Part shown: one piece after another, positions 42,704 to 50,853 of the stretch
Layout: each line of letters opens with the position of its first letter
Numbering within the stretch: position 1 is the stretch's first letter
Source: Sandaracinaceae bacterium
GTDB taxonomy: Bacteria; Myxococcota_A; Polyangia; Polyangiales; Sandaracinaceae
Reading direction: 5' to 3'
NCBI GenBank assembly: GCA_040218145.1
Contig: JAVJQK010000007.1
Location: 62,001 to 126,000, forward strand
Length of the DNA: 64,000 nt
Program-made: the position numbers and the translations under genes
The notes under the pieces: model-generated
Database searches by the model: none
Told to the model about the DNA's origin: nothing
What the model saw: the letters and a program-made list of their open reading frames with translations, nothing else

Positions 42704-43867
42704 TCAGACCGTGACGCCGGTGAACTTCTCGGCGACCCAGCGGCGGAATTTCGGGAGGACGAGGCGGTCGAGGAGCGGGAGGAAGCTGCGCTCCACGCGG
42801 TCCTCGCGCGCGATGTCGGCGAACGCGCGCACGCCGCAGTCGTTGGCCGCGAGCACGTAGGGCATGACCTCGGTGCGGCCCTCGTCGAACGCGTCGAAGA
42901 GGAGCGAGACCTTCAGGTAGGCGGCGGAGATGTCCGCGAAGCCCGGGCGCACGCCGCGCAGGTAGCGGGTGAAGGGCTCGGCGATCACCCGGCGCTCGGG
43001 CTGGTCCTCGAGCCCGTGCGCGGCGAGCTGCTGGGCGAGGAACGCGCTCGCCGACGGCCGCGGATCCATCTTCTCGCGCCGCTCGCGCTCGTAGCCCTCG
43101 GCCACCACCACCAGGGCCGAGTCGAGCCCTCCGAGCCCGCGCGCGATCTCGGAGAGGACCTCGTCGGGCAGCGAGAAGAAGGGCAGCACGATCAGGTGCG
43201 CGCGCGAGGCGACCCCGCAGTGCAGCGCGTGGCGCCCGCTGCGGTTGCCCATCATCTCGAGCAGGTAGACGCGCTTGTGCGTGTAGCCGTCCTCGTAGAG
43301 CCCGCGCGCGATCTTCGCCCCCGCCTCGACACCGGTCAGGAAGCCGATCGCGCGGTCCCCCGTCAGGTCGTTGTCGATGGACACGTTCACGAAGCCCGTC
43401 CGGGGCCGCTCCCCCTCGAACGCCTCCATCCACGCGCGCGCGCCCTCGAGCGTGCCGTTGCCGCCCACCGCGATGAGGTGCGTGAAGCCCTGCTTCCGGA
43501 AGACCTTCGCCGCCTCTCTCCGCCGCGCCTCGTCGCGGAAGCCCTGGTAGCGCTCGCTCCGGAAGTCGCTCCCGGGGTCCTGCACGCGCCGGCCCATCGA
43601 GCGCGCGGGGATGCCCTCGGCGAGCAGGCGGTAGCGCTCCTTTCGCCCGACGGTGAGTCGCTCGAACGCGAGCTCCGCCGTGGCGTCCTTCGTCAGTGAC
43701 CGGAAGCCCTGCGTCGCGGCCCACAGCTCGTAGCCGCGCCGCTCGCACTCCTCCGTGATGGCGACCGCCACCGACGAGTATCCGGGCGCGTTGCCGCCGT
43801 CGAACACCGCGAGGAGCCGCCGCTCGCCTCGGGGCGCCTTGCTCGGTCGAAGAAAAGGCTCGGCCAT
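42704..43867 (-). CDS. Phosphofructokinase-like protein with altered active site
   Basis: A 387-residue member of the PfkA fold. The nucleotide-site motif GGDAPG reads GGNAPG (about 24-29), and the Mg/phosphate motif GGDGS/T reads GGNGT (135-139), so two usual Asp residues are Asn. The catalytic TIDND survives as SIDND (163-167, Asp165), and EVMGR reads EMMGN (204-208), losing the Arg that contacts fructose 6-phosphate. The C-terminal arginine and histidine set of true PFKs is not recognisable. It is probably not a normal PFK. ATG 43867 chosen since TACGCT lies 5 bases upstream (43873-43878); a GTG at 43888 is in frame but upstream of that box. Confidence 0.8.
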   Translation of the reverse strand: MAEPFLRPSKAPRGERRLLAVFDGGNAPGYSSVAVAITEECERRGYELWAATQGFRSLTKDATAELAFERLTVGRKERYRLLAEGIPARSMGRRVQDPGSDFRSERYQGFRDEARRREAAKVFRKQGFTHLIAVGGNGTLEGARAWMEAFEGERPRTGFVNVSIDNDLTGDRAIGFLTGVEAGAKIARGLYEDGYTHKRVYLLEMMGNRSGRHALHCGVASRAHLIVLPFFSLPDEVLSEIARGLGGLDSALVVVAEGYERERREKMDPRPSASAFLAQQLAAHGLEDQPERRVIAEPFTRYLRGVRPGFADISAAYLKVSLLFDAFDEGRTEVMPYVLAANDCGVRAFADIAREDRVERSFLPLLDRLVLPKFRRWVAEKFTGVTV

Positions 43868-43872
43868 GCCCG

Positions 43873-43878
43873 AGCGTA
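43873..43878 (-). promoter_or_regulatory. -10-like TACGCT for the 43867 start
   Basis: Five bases from the ATG. The rest of the 288-base gap up to 44155 holds the rel leader and no gene that I can see. Confidence 0.4.
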
Positions 43879-44122
43879 GCTCAGACACGAGTCACGCGCT
43901 GGACGGCCACAGAGCGTGACCCGAGACATTCCTCATACCGTGACCCTGACGAATCGATCCGGAGTCCGAACGTGGCTATCCTGTGATCACCCTGGATCCA
44001 CTATCTTGTCCCCGTTTTTCGGCAGTGATACCGTCTTCGCCCAATCCTTGCAGGATTCGGGCGTGAGCAGGGTCGACGTAGACGTGTTCGTCGCGAGCCA
44101 GACGCATGTGCGAAAGGATCAA

Positions 44123-44143
44123 CCTCCCCCAACGCCTGGGAGG
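44123..44143 (+). promoter_or_regulatory. Hairpin covering the rel Shine-Dalgarno region
   Basis: CCTCCC (44123-44128) pairs with GGGAGG (44138-44143) around a 9-base loop. The right arm is the only purine-rich ribosome site ahead of the ATG at 44156, so folding would hide it. Confidence 0.35.
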
Positions 44144-44155
44144 GGCTGAACAGGC

Positions 44156-46315
44156 ATGGCCATGGTCCGGCTGACCGACATCGTCGAGAAGGTGCGCAGC
44201 TATCATCCGGCCGCGGACGTCGACCTCATCAACAAGGCCTACGTCTACTCGGCCAAGGCGCACGACGGGCAGATGCGGAAGTCGGGCGACCCCTACTTCA
44301 TCCACCCCGTCTCGGTGGCGCACATCATCGCGGACATGCGCCTCGACCCGGCCAGCGTGTGCGCGGCGCTCCTGCACGACGTGGTCGAGGACACGGCGGC
44401 CACCAACGAGGAGATGGTGTCCCTCTTCGGCGAGGAGGTGGCCTTCCTCGTCGATGGCGTGACCAAGCTCGGCCGGATCAACTTCACCTGCAAGGAAGAC
44501 CAGCAGGCGGAGAGCTTCCGCAAGATGCTCGTCGCGATGGCGCGCGACATCCGCGTGCTGCTGGTGAAGCTCGCCGACCGGCTCGACAACATGCGCACCC
44601 TCCAGCACATGAAGCCGGAGAAGCAGGAGCGCATCGCCCAGGAGACGCTCGACATCTACGCCCCGCTCGCGGGTCGGCTCGGCATCTACTGGCTGAAGAG
44701 CGAGCTCGAGGATCTGAGCTTCCGCTACCTCCACCCCGAGGGCTACGGGGAGATCAGCCGCAAGGCCAAGCGCGCCGCGCGCGACCGCGACAAGTACATC
44801 CAGGACGTCACCAAGCGCCTGCAGAAGATGCTCATCGAGCGCGGCTTCGCGGCCGAGGTCGGCGGCCGGATCAAGCACAAGTACTCGATCTGGCGGAAGA
44901 TGCGTCAGAACAACTGCGAGTTCGAGCAGGTCCACGACTTCGTCGCCTTCCGCGTGATCATGGAGACCGTCGCGGACTGCTACGCGGCGCTCGGCGTGGT
45001 GCACTCGCAGTGGACGCCCATCCCGGGGCGCTTCAAGGACTACATCGCGCTCCCGAAGCCGAACATGTACCAGTCGCTCCACACGACGGTCATCGGCCCG
45101 GGCCAGCGCCGCATCGAGGTGCAGATCCGCACCCAGGAGATGCACCGCACGGCCGAGCTCGGCATCGCCGCGCACTGGAAGTACAAGGAGAAGACGGGCG
45201 GGCTGGACGCGAAAGACGCAGCGCAGTTTGCGTGGCTGCGACAGCTCATGGAGTTCCAGCAGGAGGTCTCGGACCCCGCGGAGTTCCTCGACTCGGTGAA
45301 GGTCGATCTCTTCAACGACGAGGTCTACGTCTTCACCCCGGCCGGCGAGCTGAAGGTCTTCCCGCGGGGCGCGACCCCGGTCGACTTCGCCTACGCGATC
45401 CACTCCGAGGTCGGCGAGCACTGCGCGGGCGCGCGGGTCAACGGGGCCATCGTCCCGCTCCGCTACAAGCTCCACAACGGCGACACGATCGAGATCATCA
45501 CCAGCCCGCAGCAGGCGCCCAACAAGGACTGGCTCGACTTCGTCGCCACCGGGCGCGCCCGCTCGCGCATCCGGGCCTTCATCCGCGAGGAGGAGCGCAA
45601 GAGCGCCATCAAGCTCGGCCGCGAGCTGGTCGAGCGCGCGTTCCACAAGCACGACCACTCCTTCTCCCGCTGGCTCAAGGGCAAGGACACGGGCGCGGTC
45701 GCGCGCGGCTTCGAGGTGGACACCACGGACGAGCTCTTCGCGCAGGTCGGCTACGGCAAGGCCAGCGCGCAGGAGGTCTACGACCGCGCCGTGCCGGCCG
45801 GGGACGAGGCGGCGCGCGAGTCGCTGCGGCCGAGCTTCTTCGAGAAGACCGTCCGCAAGGTCACGGGCAAGGACAAGACGAACGGCGGCATCCGCATCGC
45901 GGACGTCGACGACGTGCTCGTGCGCTTCGCCAAGTGCTGTAACCCCCTGCCGGGCGACCCGATCACGGGGTGGATCACGCGCGGGCGCGGCGTGACCGTG
46001 CACCGCCGCGGCTGCGCCAAGGCGATGGAGCTCGACCCGGAGCGCCGCCTCGAGGTCAGCTGGTCCGACGCGATCAAGGTCGACCGCCCCGTCGCGCTCC
46101 GCATCGCCACCGCGGATCGGCCCGGCATCCTGGCCAACGTCAGCGCCGCGTTCACCGAGATCGGCGTGAACATCCAGGAGGCGAACTGTCGGGTCGGCGA
46201 GGACGGCTCGGCCGTCAACCACTTCCAGTTCACCGTCAGCGACGTCGCCAAGCTCCGCACGCTCATGCGGCGGATCAGCCAGATCGAAGGCGTCTACGAC
46301 GTCGAGCGGGCGTGA
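44156..46315 (+). CDS. rel: Bifunctional (p)ppGpp synthetase/hydrolase
   Basis: A 719-residue RelA/SpoT homologue, maker and breaker of the stringent alarmone. The HD hydrolase domain (about 20-180) keeps HD in LLHDVVEDT (His74, Asp75). The synthetase domain (about 210-350) has RIKHKYSIWRKM, RFKDYIALPKPNMYQSLHT and EVQIRT, all intact, so both activities are expected. TGS (about 385-445, EVYVFTPAGELKVFPRGATPVDFAY), a zinc-finger/CC region (CCNPLPGD, HRRGC) and a C-terminal ACT domain (about 640-719) complete it. Its stop overlaps the GTG of the next gene, which begins the radical-SAM cluster. Confidence 0.97.
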   Translation: MAMVRLTDIVEKVRSYHPAADVDLINKAYVYSAKAHDGQMRKSGDPYFIHPVSVAHIIADMRLDPASVCAALLHDVVEDTAATNEEMVSLFGEEVAFLVDGVTKLGRINFTCKEDQQAESFRKMLVAMARDIRVLLVKLADRLDNMRTLQHMKPEKQERIAQETLDIYAPLAGRLGIYWLKSELEDLSFRYLHPEGYGEISRKAKRAARDRDKYIQDVTKRLQKMLIERGFAAEVGGRIKHKYSIWRKMRQNNCEFEQVHDFVAFRVIMETVADCYAALGVVHSQWTPIPGRFKDYIALPKPNMYQSLHTTVIGPGQRRIEVQIRTQEMHRTAELGIAAHWKYKEKTGGLDAKDAAQFAWLRQLMEFQQEVSDPAEFLDSVKVDLFNDEVYVFTPAGELKVFPRGATPVDFAYAIHSEVGEHCAGARVNGAIVPLRYKLHNGDTIEIITSPQQAPNKDWLDFVATGRARSRIRAFIREEERKSAIKLGRELVERAFHKHDHSFSRWLKGKDTGAVARGFEVDTTDELFAQVGYGKASAQEVYDRAVPAGDEAARESLRPSFFEKTVRKVTGKDKTNGGIRIADVDDVLVRFAKCCNPLPGDPITGWITRGRGVTVHRRGCAKAMELDPERRLEVSWSDAIKVDRPVALRIATADRPGILANVSAAFTEIGVNIQEANCRVGEDGSAVNHFQFTVSDVAKLRTLMRRISQIEGVYDVERA

Positions 46316-47274
46316 GCTTCGACGCCGAGCTCCGGCGTCACCTCCGAGACCACGGGGTGACGCTGGCGCAGCTCGAGGCGTCGGTCAGGCTGGAGGGAGA
46401 GGGCGCGCGGGCCGACCGCGTGATGATCGAGCGGGCGCCCCACGCATGCGTCGAGGGTCTGCGTCTCCTCCTGGGCGTGCCCGAGAGCCCCTGGATCACG
46501 CGGACCCTCGCCACCTGTGACGCGCTGGCGCTCCCGCTGATCGCGGGCTGGGACCGGACACGCGGGTGCCTGAAGCTCTACGTCAACGCGTCGGACGCCC
46601 CTGCGTCGGTGCGCCGAGAGGTCGCGGCGCGAGCCGAGCTCGACGGCGCGCCGCACGTGCTCGGCCTCAACCTCTTCGCAGGCGGGCAGGTCGAGCTGAA
46701 GCGCTATCTGCAGGCGCGCGACGCCGAGGGTCCCGCGCGGCGCCTGGTAGAGGCGGCGGGGGCGCTCTCGGCGGGCGTCGTCACCAGCCTCTACGCGGAC
46801 GGCTCCCCGCACGCGTATTTCGTCGCGCTGCGGCCCGCCTCTCCGGACGCGCTCGACGCCGCGTTCGGGTTCCTGCCCGGCTTCTCCTGGGACGCGATCC
46901 GCGCACACGCGCCCTTCGAGCCCGCGTCCCCGCGCTCGATCGGGGTCTCCGCCGCGGACACGGACCGGTGGACGGCCTACGTGAAGCCCCGCGACGCCGA
47001 CGCGCCCGCCCTCTGGTCGCTCGAGCCGGTGGTCGTGGTGCGCGCGGGAGAGACCGAGCTGGCGTTCTTCGTCGCGCCCGACGTGGAGGGCGCCCGCGCC
47101 TACGCTCGGCGCGGCGGCCGCGCGCTCTCGTACCGCAGCCACGGCCCCCCGCCCGCGCCGGCTTCCCTCGAAGGGCTCCTCGACTGGGCGCTCGGGCTCC
47201 TCGAAGACGACCCGCCCCCGGCCCCGCCTCCGCCCTGGCGCCTTCAGCGAGGGCGGAGCTCGTCGGCGCCGTAG
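46312..47274 (+). CDS. Unknown protein of the radical-SAM cluster, repeated strand pairs
   Basis: A 320-residue soluble protein with GTG start overlapping the rel stop. Its body repeats a strand-turn-strand pattern: LIAGWDRTRGCLKLYVN, HVLGLNLFAGGQVELKRYLQ, VTSLYADGSPHAYFVALRP, IGVSAADTDRWTAYVKP, VVVVRAGETELAFFVAP. Four or five such pairs alternate with helices, which recalls the ABBA fold of aromatic prenyltransferases, though I cannot show catalytic residues. The protein encoded at 52525-53388 shows the same pattern (WGAKHDGERLFWELYVYD). So a pair of related partner proteins flanks the cluster. Its 3' end overlaps the convergent dual radical-SAM gene by 31 bases. Confidence 0.65.
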   Translation: MSFDAELRRHLRDHGVTLAQLEASVRLEGEGARADRVMIERAPHACVEGLRLLLGVPESPWITRTLATCDALALPLIAGWDRTRGCLKLYVNASDAPASVRREVAARAELDGAPHVLGLNLFAGGQVELKRYLQARDAEGPARRLVEAAGALSAGVVTSLYADGSPHAYFVALRPASPDALDAAFGFLPGFSWDAIRAHAPFEPASPRSIGVSAADTDRWTAYVKPRDADAPALWSLEPVVVVRAGETELAFFVAPDVEGARAYARRGGRALSYRSHGPPPAPASLEGLLDWALGLLEDDPPPAPPPPWRLQRGRSSSAP

Positions 47275-49046
47275 AGCTCGACGTAGCCGCGGCGCACGCC
47301 GAAGCAGCGCGGTCGGAGCGCGCAGCCCTGGCAGGGATCGGGGTGAGACGTCTCGCCGTCGCCGTAGCCCTCGGGGACCTCGGCGATGGCGAAGGCGTCG
47401 AGGAGATCCTCGGGCGCGAGGCAGAGCGGCACGCCGCACATGGAGTCGAAGCCGCTCAGCCGGACCCCGAGGCGCGCGGCGGCGCGTACGCCGTCGGCGA
47501 GCCCGGGCATGACCTCTCCGTAGCGTGGGATCAGGGCCGTCGTGCGCGGGACCATGTCGGTCGACGGCGCGACGAAGGAGACGTTGATCTCCGCGCCTGG
47601 CCAGCGGGCCGCGACCGCCTCGACGTAGCCGGGGAAGGCGTCGACGTTGGCGCGGTGGAAGACGTAGCTGAGCCGGAGCCGGAGGCCGGCGCGCTGGATC
47701 GCGTCGAGCCCCTCCAAGGTCTGGGTGAAGGTGCCCGGCGCGCCCGTGATCGCGTCGGAGCGCGCGGCCTCCATCGCGTGCAACGAGACATGCATGATGT
47801 CGACGCCTGCGTCACGGAGCGTCGCGGCCAGCGCGTCGTCGACGCGGGTCGCGTTGGTCTGCACCTCGACGAGCGGGGCGCCCTCCGCCTTGGCCAGCTC
47901 CACGAAGCGCGTGAGGCGTGGGTGCAGGGTCGGCTCGCCGCCCGAGAGCGCGATGGCCGCGCCGCCGCTCGCCGCCTCCGTGATGGCGCGCTCCACGTCC
48001 GCGTCGGGCGCGCGGGGCAGGTGGGTGGAGACGAAGCAGAACTCGCAGGACTGGTTGCACGCGAAGACGATCCGGACCGTGCGCACGCGCTGCGCGGGGG
48101 CGCCTGGCGCGCGCATGATCTCGTCCTGGTAGAGCTCGCGCGCGACCTGGGCCTCGGGGGTGGAGATCAGGCTCAGCCGACGGCGCACCCGGTCGGCGTC
48201 GATCGGCCGCAGCGCCTGGTCCACCAAGACCTGGTCCAGCTCGCTCCCTTCGGGCACGCCCGGGCATCGGTCCGCGACCTGACAGCCGCCGCAGGCCGCG
48301 CGCTGCGCGAAGCCCGGTCGCGTCCGACCGCCCGGGGTGAGCGAGAACAGGTGCGCGTGGCGCGCGGGGTGCGCCAGGAGACAAGGGGGCAAGCTCGCGT
48401 GCGGGTCGAGGGTGAGCGAGAGGTCCACCCGCCGCGCCGCGTCGGCCACGCGCTCGAGGACCGTGGCCGCCTCGGGGAGCGGGAGCAGGGTGACGCGATC
48501 GGGCGCGTCCGTGGGCACCCCGACGCGCAGCGCGGCGATGGGGAGCGCGCGGAGCTGCGCGGGCAGGCGCGGGAGCGTCTCGGCGTTGGCCCGCACGATC
48601 GGCGCGCTCGCCTCCACCCGGAGGCCGGCCGCGGCGAGCGCCTCCACGCCGCGTCGCGTGGCCTCGTGTCCGCCCGGGTCCCGGGTGATCGCGTCGAGCG
48701 CCTCGCCCCAAGCCGGCAGGTGCACGCGCGCGGTGTCGAGCCCGGCCTCGGCCAGCGCCCGGGCGCGCCCGAGGTCGATCAGCGCGGCGTTGGTCTCCAG
48801 CTCCACGACCGTCGCGCGCGCCCTGGCGCGCCGGACCAGCGCGACGAGGTCTCGGCGCAGGGTCGGCTCGCCTCCCGTGAGCACCAGCGTCTCCGCGTCC
48901 GCCGCGTCGATGCGCGCCTCCACCGCGCTGCGCGCCACGAAGTCGGGCCGCTCGCGCGGCGCCCGCCGATCGCAGAAGGCGCAGTTCTGGTTGCAGGTCT
49001 CGTTCGTGTAGACCCGCGCCGTGTGGGCAATTCGCTCTTCAGCCAA
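47244..49046 (-). CDS. Tandem (two-module) radical-SAM protein
   Basis: A 600-residue protein with two complete radical-SAM modules. Module 1 has CNQNCAFC (Cys18, 22, 25) and GGEPT (58-62), and ends with a Cys cluster CGGCQVADRCPG (about 252-262). Module 2 has CNQSCEFC (Cys330, 334, 337) and GGEPT (369-373), and ends with CGVPLC and CQGCALRPRCFG near the C-terminus, like auxiliary [4Fe-4S] sites of SPASM/twitch enzymes. Both modules keep all core motifs, so both could be active. TTG start; its first 8 bases overlap the end of the His-rich protein gene, so the two are co-translated. Confidence 0.88.
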   Translation of the reverse strand: MAEERIAHTARVYTNETCNQNCAFCDRRAPRERPDFVARSAVEARIDAADAETLVLTGGEPTLRRDLVALVRRARARATVVELETNAALIDLGRARALAEAGLDTARVHLPAWGEALDAITRDPGGHEATRRGVEALAAAGLRVEASAPIVRANAETLPRLPAQLRALPIAALRVGVPTDAPDRVTLLPLPEAATVLERVADAARRVDLSLTLDPHASLPPCLLAHPARHAHLFSLTPGGRTRPGFAQRAACGGCQVADRCPGVPEGSELDQVLVDQALRPIDADRVRRRLSLISTPEAQVARELYQDEIMRAPGAPAQRVRTVRIVFACNQSCEFCFVSTHLPRAPDADVERAITEAASGGAAIALSGGEPTLHPRLTRFVELAKAEGAPLVEVQTNATRVDDALAATLRDAGVDIMHVSLHAMEAARSDAITGAPGTFTQTLEGLDAIQRAGLRLRLSYVFHRANVDAFPGYVEAVAARWPGAEINVSFVAPSTDMVPRTTALIPRYGEVMPGLADGVRAAARLGVRLSGFDSMCGVPLCLAPEDLLDAFAIAEVPEGYGDGETSHPDPCQGCALRPRCFGVRRGYVELYGADELRPR

Positions 49047-50103
49047 GGCCGGCCTCGCGCGCGAGCTCGTGTCGGAGGGCGGGGAAGTCCCGCTCGAAGC
49101 GCGCCGCGAACGCCTCCGGTCGGCGCACGTCGGCCCACGCGTCGACGCACGCGCGCGTGAGCCGCTCCTCGAAGAAGCGCGCCGCGCCCTCGGCCCGGCC
49201 TCGACGCAGCGCCGCGCGCGCCAGCCGGCGGAGCTCCGACATCTGCGAGGTCGGCACGCGGTGCATCGCGAGGGCGTGCATGCCCACGTCGTGGCCGAGC
49301 GCGTGGAAGTGGTTGTGCAGGTACGCGCGCGTCACGCCCGGGACCGGCAAGCGCCTCGACGCGGCGCCGAGCGCGCGCCCCAGCCGGCCGTCGATGTTGA
49401 CCGGGATCACCCCGCGCGAGAGCCGGCGCAGCCAGCCGCGCGGGGAGAAGATCGGCCAGCGGAGCCGGACCAGCTCGGGCTCGAGGCCGCCGAGCGCGCC
49501 GAGTCTTCGGCGGCGCCGCTGAAAGGAGGCGGGTAGCGGCACGGTGGAGACGCGGTGGTCGGCGTCGATCGCGAAGCCGAGGTCGCTGAGGTACGCCGCC
49601 ATGCGCGCGTCCTCCCGGAACGGGGCCGGCGCGTACATCAAGAGCTCCTGGTCGCGCACGACGACGGGGAAGCGCACGGAGGGCACGTCGTCTCCGGGGA
49701 GCGAGACCGCCTCGAGCGGCGCCCCGTAGTGGCGCGCGAACGCGTCGACGGTCGCCGCGAGCGCGGCGTCTCCCAGCAGCGCCTTCGCGTTGGACGCCGT
49801 GAGCGGGGTCGGCTGCGGCGGCTCGCTGCGGACCGCGTGGCGGAGGGTCGCGAGCGCCTCGTCCATCGCCTCGCGCGCGTCGGCCAGCCGCGGGCGCGCG
49901 GACTCCGGGTGGGCACCCTCGAGCCGCCAGTCGACCGCCCCGTCGCGCTCGACCGAGCGGAGCACGAGGTCCTCCGCGCTCGCCGTCACCGCGAAGCCGT
50001 TGTCGTCCGAGGTGACGCGGGTGCCGGTGAGCGACAGGCCCAGCCGTGGGGCGAGCGTCGCTTCGAAGCGATCGAACGCCGCCTCGATCGCCTGGGTCCG
50101 CAT
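49039..50103 (-). CDS. His-rich unknown protein of the radical-SAM cluster
   Basis: A 354-residue soluble protein. Residues 1-95 form a small alpha/beta domain (LGLSLTGTRVTSDDNGFAVTA...LRHAV) resembling the C-terminal extensions of two radical-SAM proteins of this cluster. Residues 120-215 are beta-rich (SVRFPVVVRDQELLMYAP). Near 263-281 is a striking stretch with seven histidines in 19 residues (HNHFHALGHDVGMHALAMH), a likely metal or haem site. The C-terminus is helical and basic. No family recognised. ATG 7 bases from TAGACT in the shared 24-base divergent promoter. Confidence 0.7.
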   Translation of the reverse strand: MRTQAIEAAFDRFEATLAPRLGLSLTGTRVTSDDNGFAVTASAEDLVLRSVERDGAVDWRLEGAHPESARPRLADAREAMDEALATLRHAVRSEPPQPTPLTASNAKALLGDAALAATVDAFARHYGAPLEAVSLPGDDVPSVRFPVVVRDQELLMYAPAPFREDARMAAYLSDLGFAIDADHRVSTVPLPASFQRRRRRLGALGGLEPELVRLRWPIFSPRGWLRRLSRGVIPVNIDGRLGRALGAASRRLPVPGVTRAYLHNHFHALGHDVGMHALAMHRVPTSQMSELRRLARAALRRGRAEGAARFFEERLTRACVDAWADVRRPEAFAARFERDFPALRHELAREAGLG

Positions 50104-50110
50104 GGCTCGC

Positions 50111-50120
50111 AGTCTATACT
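50111..50120. promoter_or_regulatory. Overlapping divergent -10 boxes in a 24-bp intergenic gap
   Basis: AGTCTATACT reads TATACT on the plus strand (50115-50120, 7 bases to GTG 50128) and TAGACT on the minus strand (50111-50116, 7 bases to ATG 50103). The two boxes share two bases, so only one polymerase can use them at a time. Confidence 0.6.
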
Positions 50121-50127
50121 GCGGCCC

Positions 50128-50853
50128 GTGGGCTCTCACGCGGCACAGATCCGAGCGCGCGGCTACGCGGTGTTCGAGGGCCTCCTCGATCCGGGGGAGA
50201 CCGCGACCCTGCGCCGCGAGGTCGAGGGCGTCATCGCGGAGATCGATCCGCCCGGCTTCTTCGCCCCGGACACCGTGCAGGTCGCCGACGGAGTGGCGGT
50301 GACCTCGACCGGGCTCGCGATCAGCCGCCTGTTGACCGCGCGCCCCGCGCTCCGGCCGCTGGTGCTCCGCGCCCCGGTCATCGAGGCGATGCGCGCCCTC
50401 CTCGGCCCGGACGCGCGGCTCGAGCTGCTCGGCGCGGTCGCGAGCGACGCGCGCCGCCCGTTCTTCAGCTGGCACACCCACATCGACGGAGAGGAGGAGG
50501 GCGAGCGGGTCAAGCGCGGCGTCTGGCCGCCCGTCGAGGGCATCTCGCGCGTGCTGACCCTGCTCTATCTCGACGACCTCGACGACGAGAGCGGGCCCCT
50601 CTACGTCTATCCGCGCCGCGAAGGCGACCCGACCCCACCCCCGCACCCGCTCGATGAGGAGGCGTGGCCGGACATGGTGGAGCTGCGCCCGAAGGCGGGC
50701 GACCTCGTCGCGCTCGAGCAGTGCACCTGGCACGCGGCGAAGTCGCTGCGCCGCCCGGGCCTGCGGCTCCTGGTGGGCGCCTACTTCGCCGCCGCGGACG
50801 CGCCCCGACCGAGCTGGCTGGACGAGGGTCTGGCCGCCGCGCCTTTGCTATGA
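50128..50853 (+). CDS. Phytanoyl-CoA-dioxygenase-like Fe(II)/2-oxoglutarate oxygenase
   Basis: A 241-residue double-stranded beta-helix enzyme. Metal triad: His118-Ile-Asp120 in WHTHIDGE and His202 in CTWHAAKSL; Arg213 (RPGLRLLVG) is placed to hold the 2-oxoglutarate carboxylate. All catalytic residues of a hydroxylating member are present. It starts at GTG, 7 bases from its -10 box, and leads the plus-strand operon 50128-54753. A paralogue that has lost the metal Asp is encoded at 54748-55503; both share EGLxD/Y at the start and GAYFA near the end. Confidence 0.85.
   Translation: MGSHAAQIRARGYAVFEGLLDPGETATLRREVEGVIAEIDPPGFFAPDTVQVADGVAVTSTGLAISRLLTARPALRPLVLRAPVIEAMRALLGPDARLELLGAVASDARRPFFSWHTHIDGEEEGERVKRGVWPPVEGISRVLTLLYLDDLDDESGPLYVYPRREGDPTPPPHPLDEEAWPDMVELRPKAGDLVALEQCTWHAAKSLRRPGLRLLVGAYFAAADAPRPSWLDEGLAAAPLL

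Noticed and set aside
43868..43888. GTG at 43888 as start of the phosphofructokinase-like gene
   Set aside because: The -10-like TACGCT lies downstream of it and 5 bases before the ATG at 43867, and the extra residues do not resemble the family.
43889..44122. Possible tRNA or small RNA in the gap before rel
   Set aside because: No T-loop GTTCRA motif, cloverleaf arms or strong terminator could be found.
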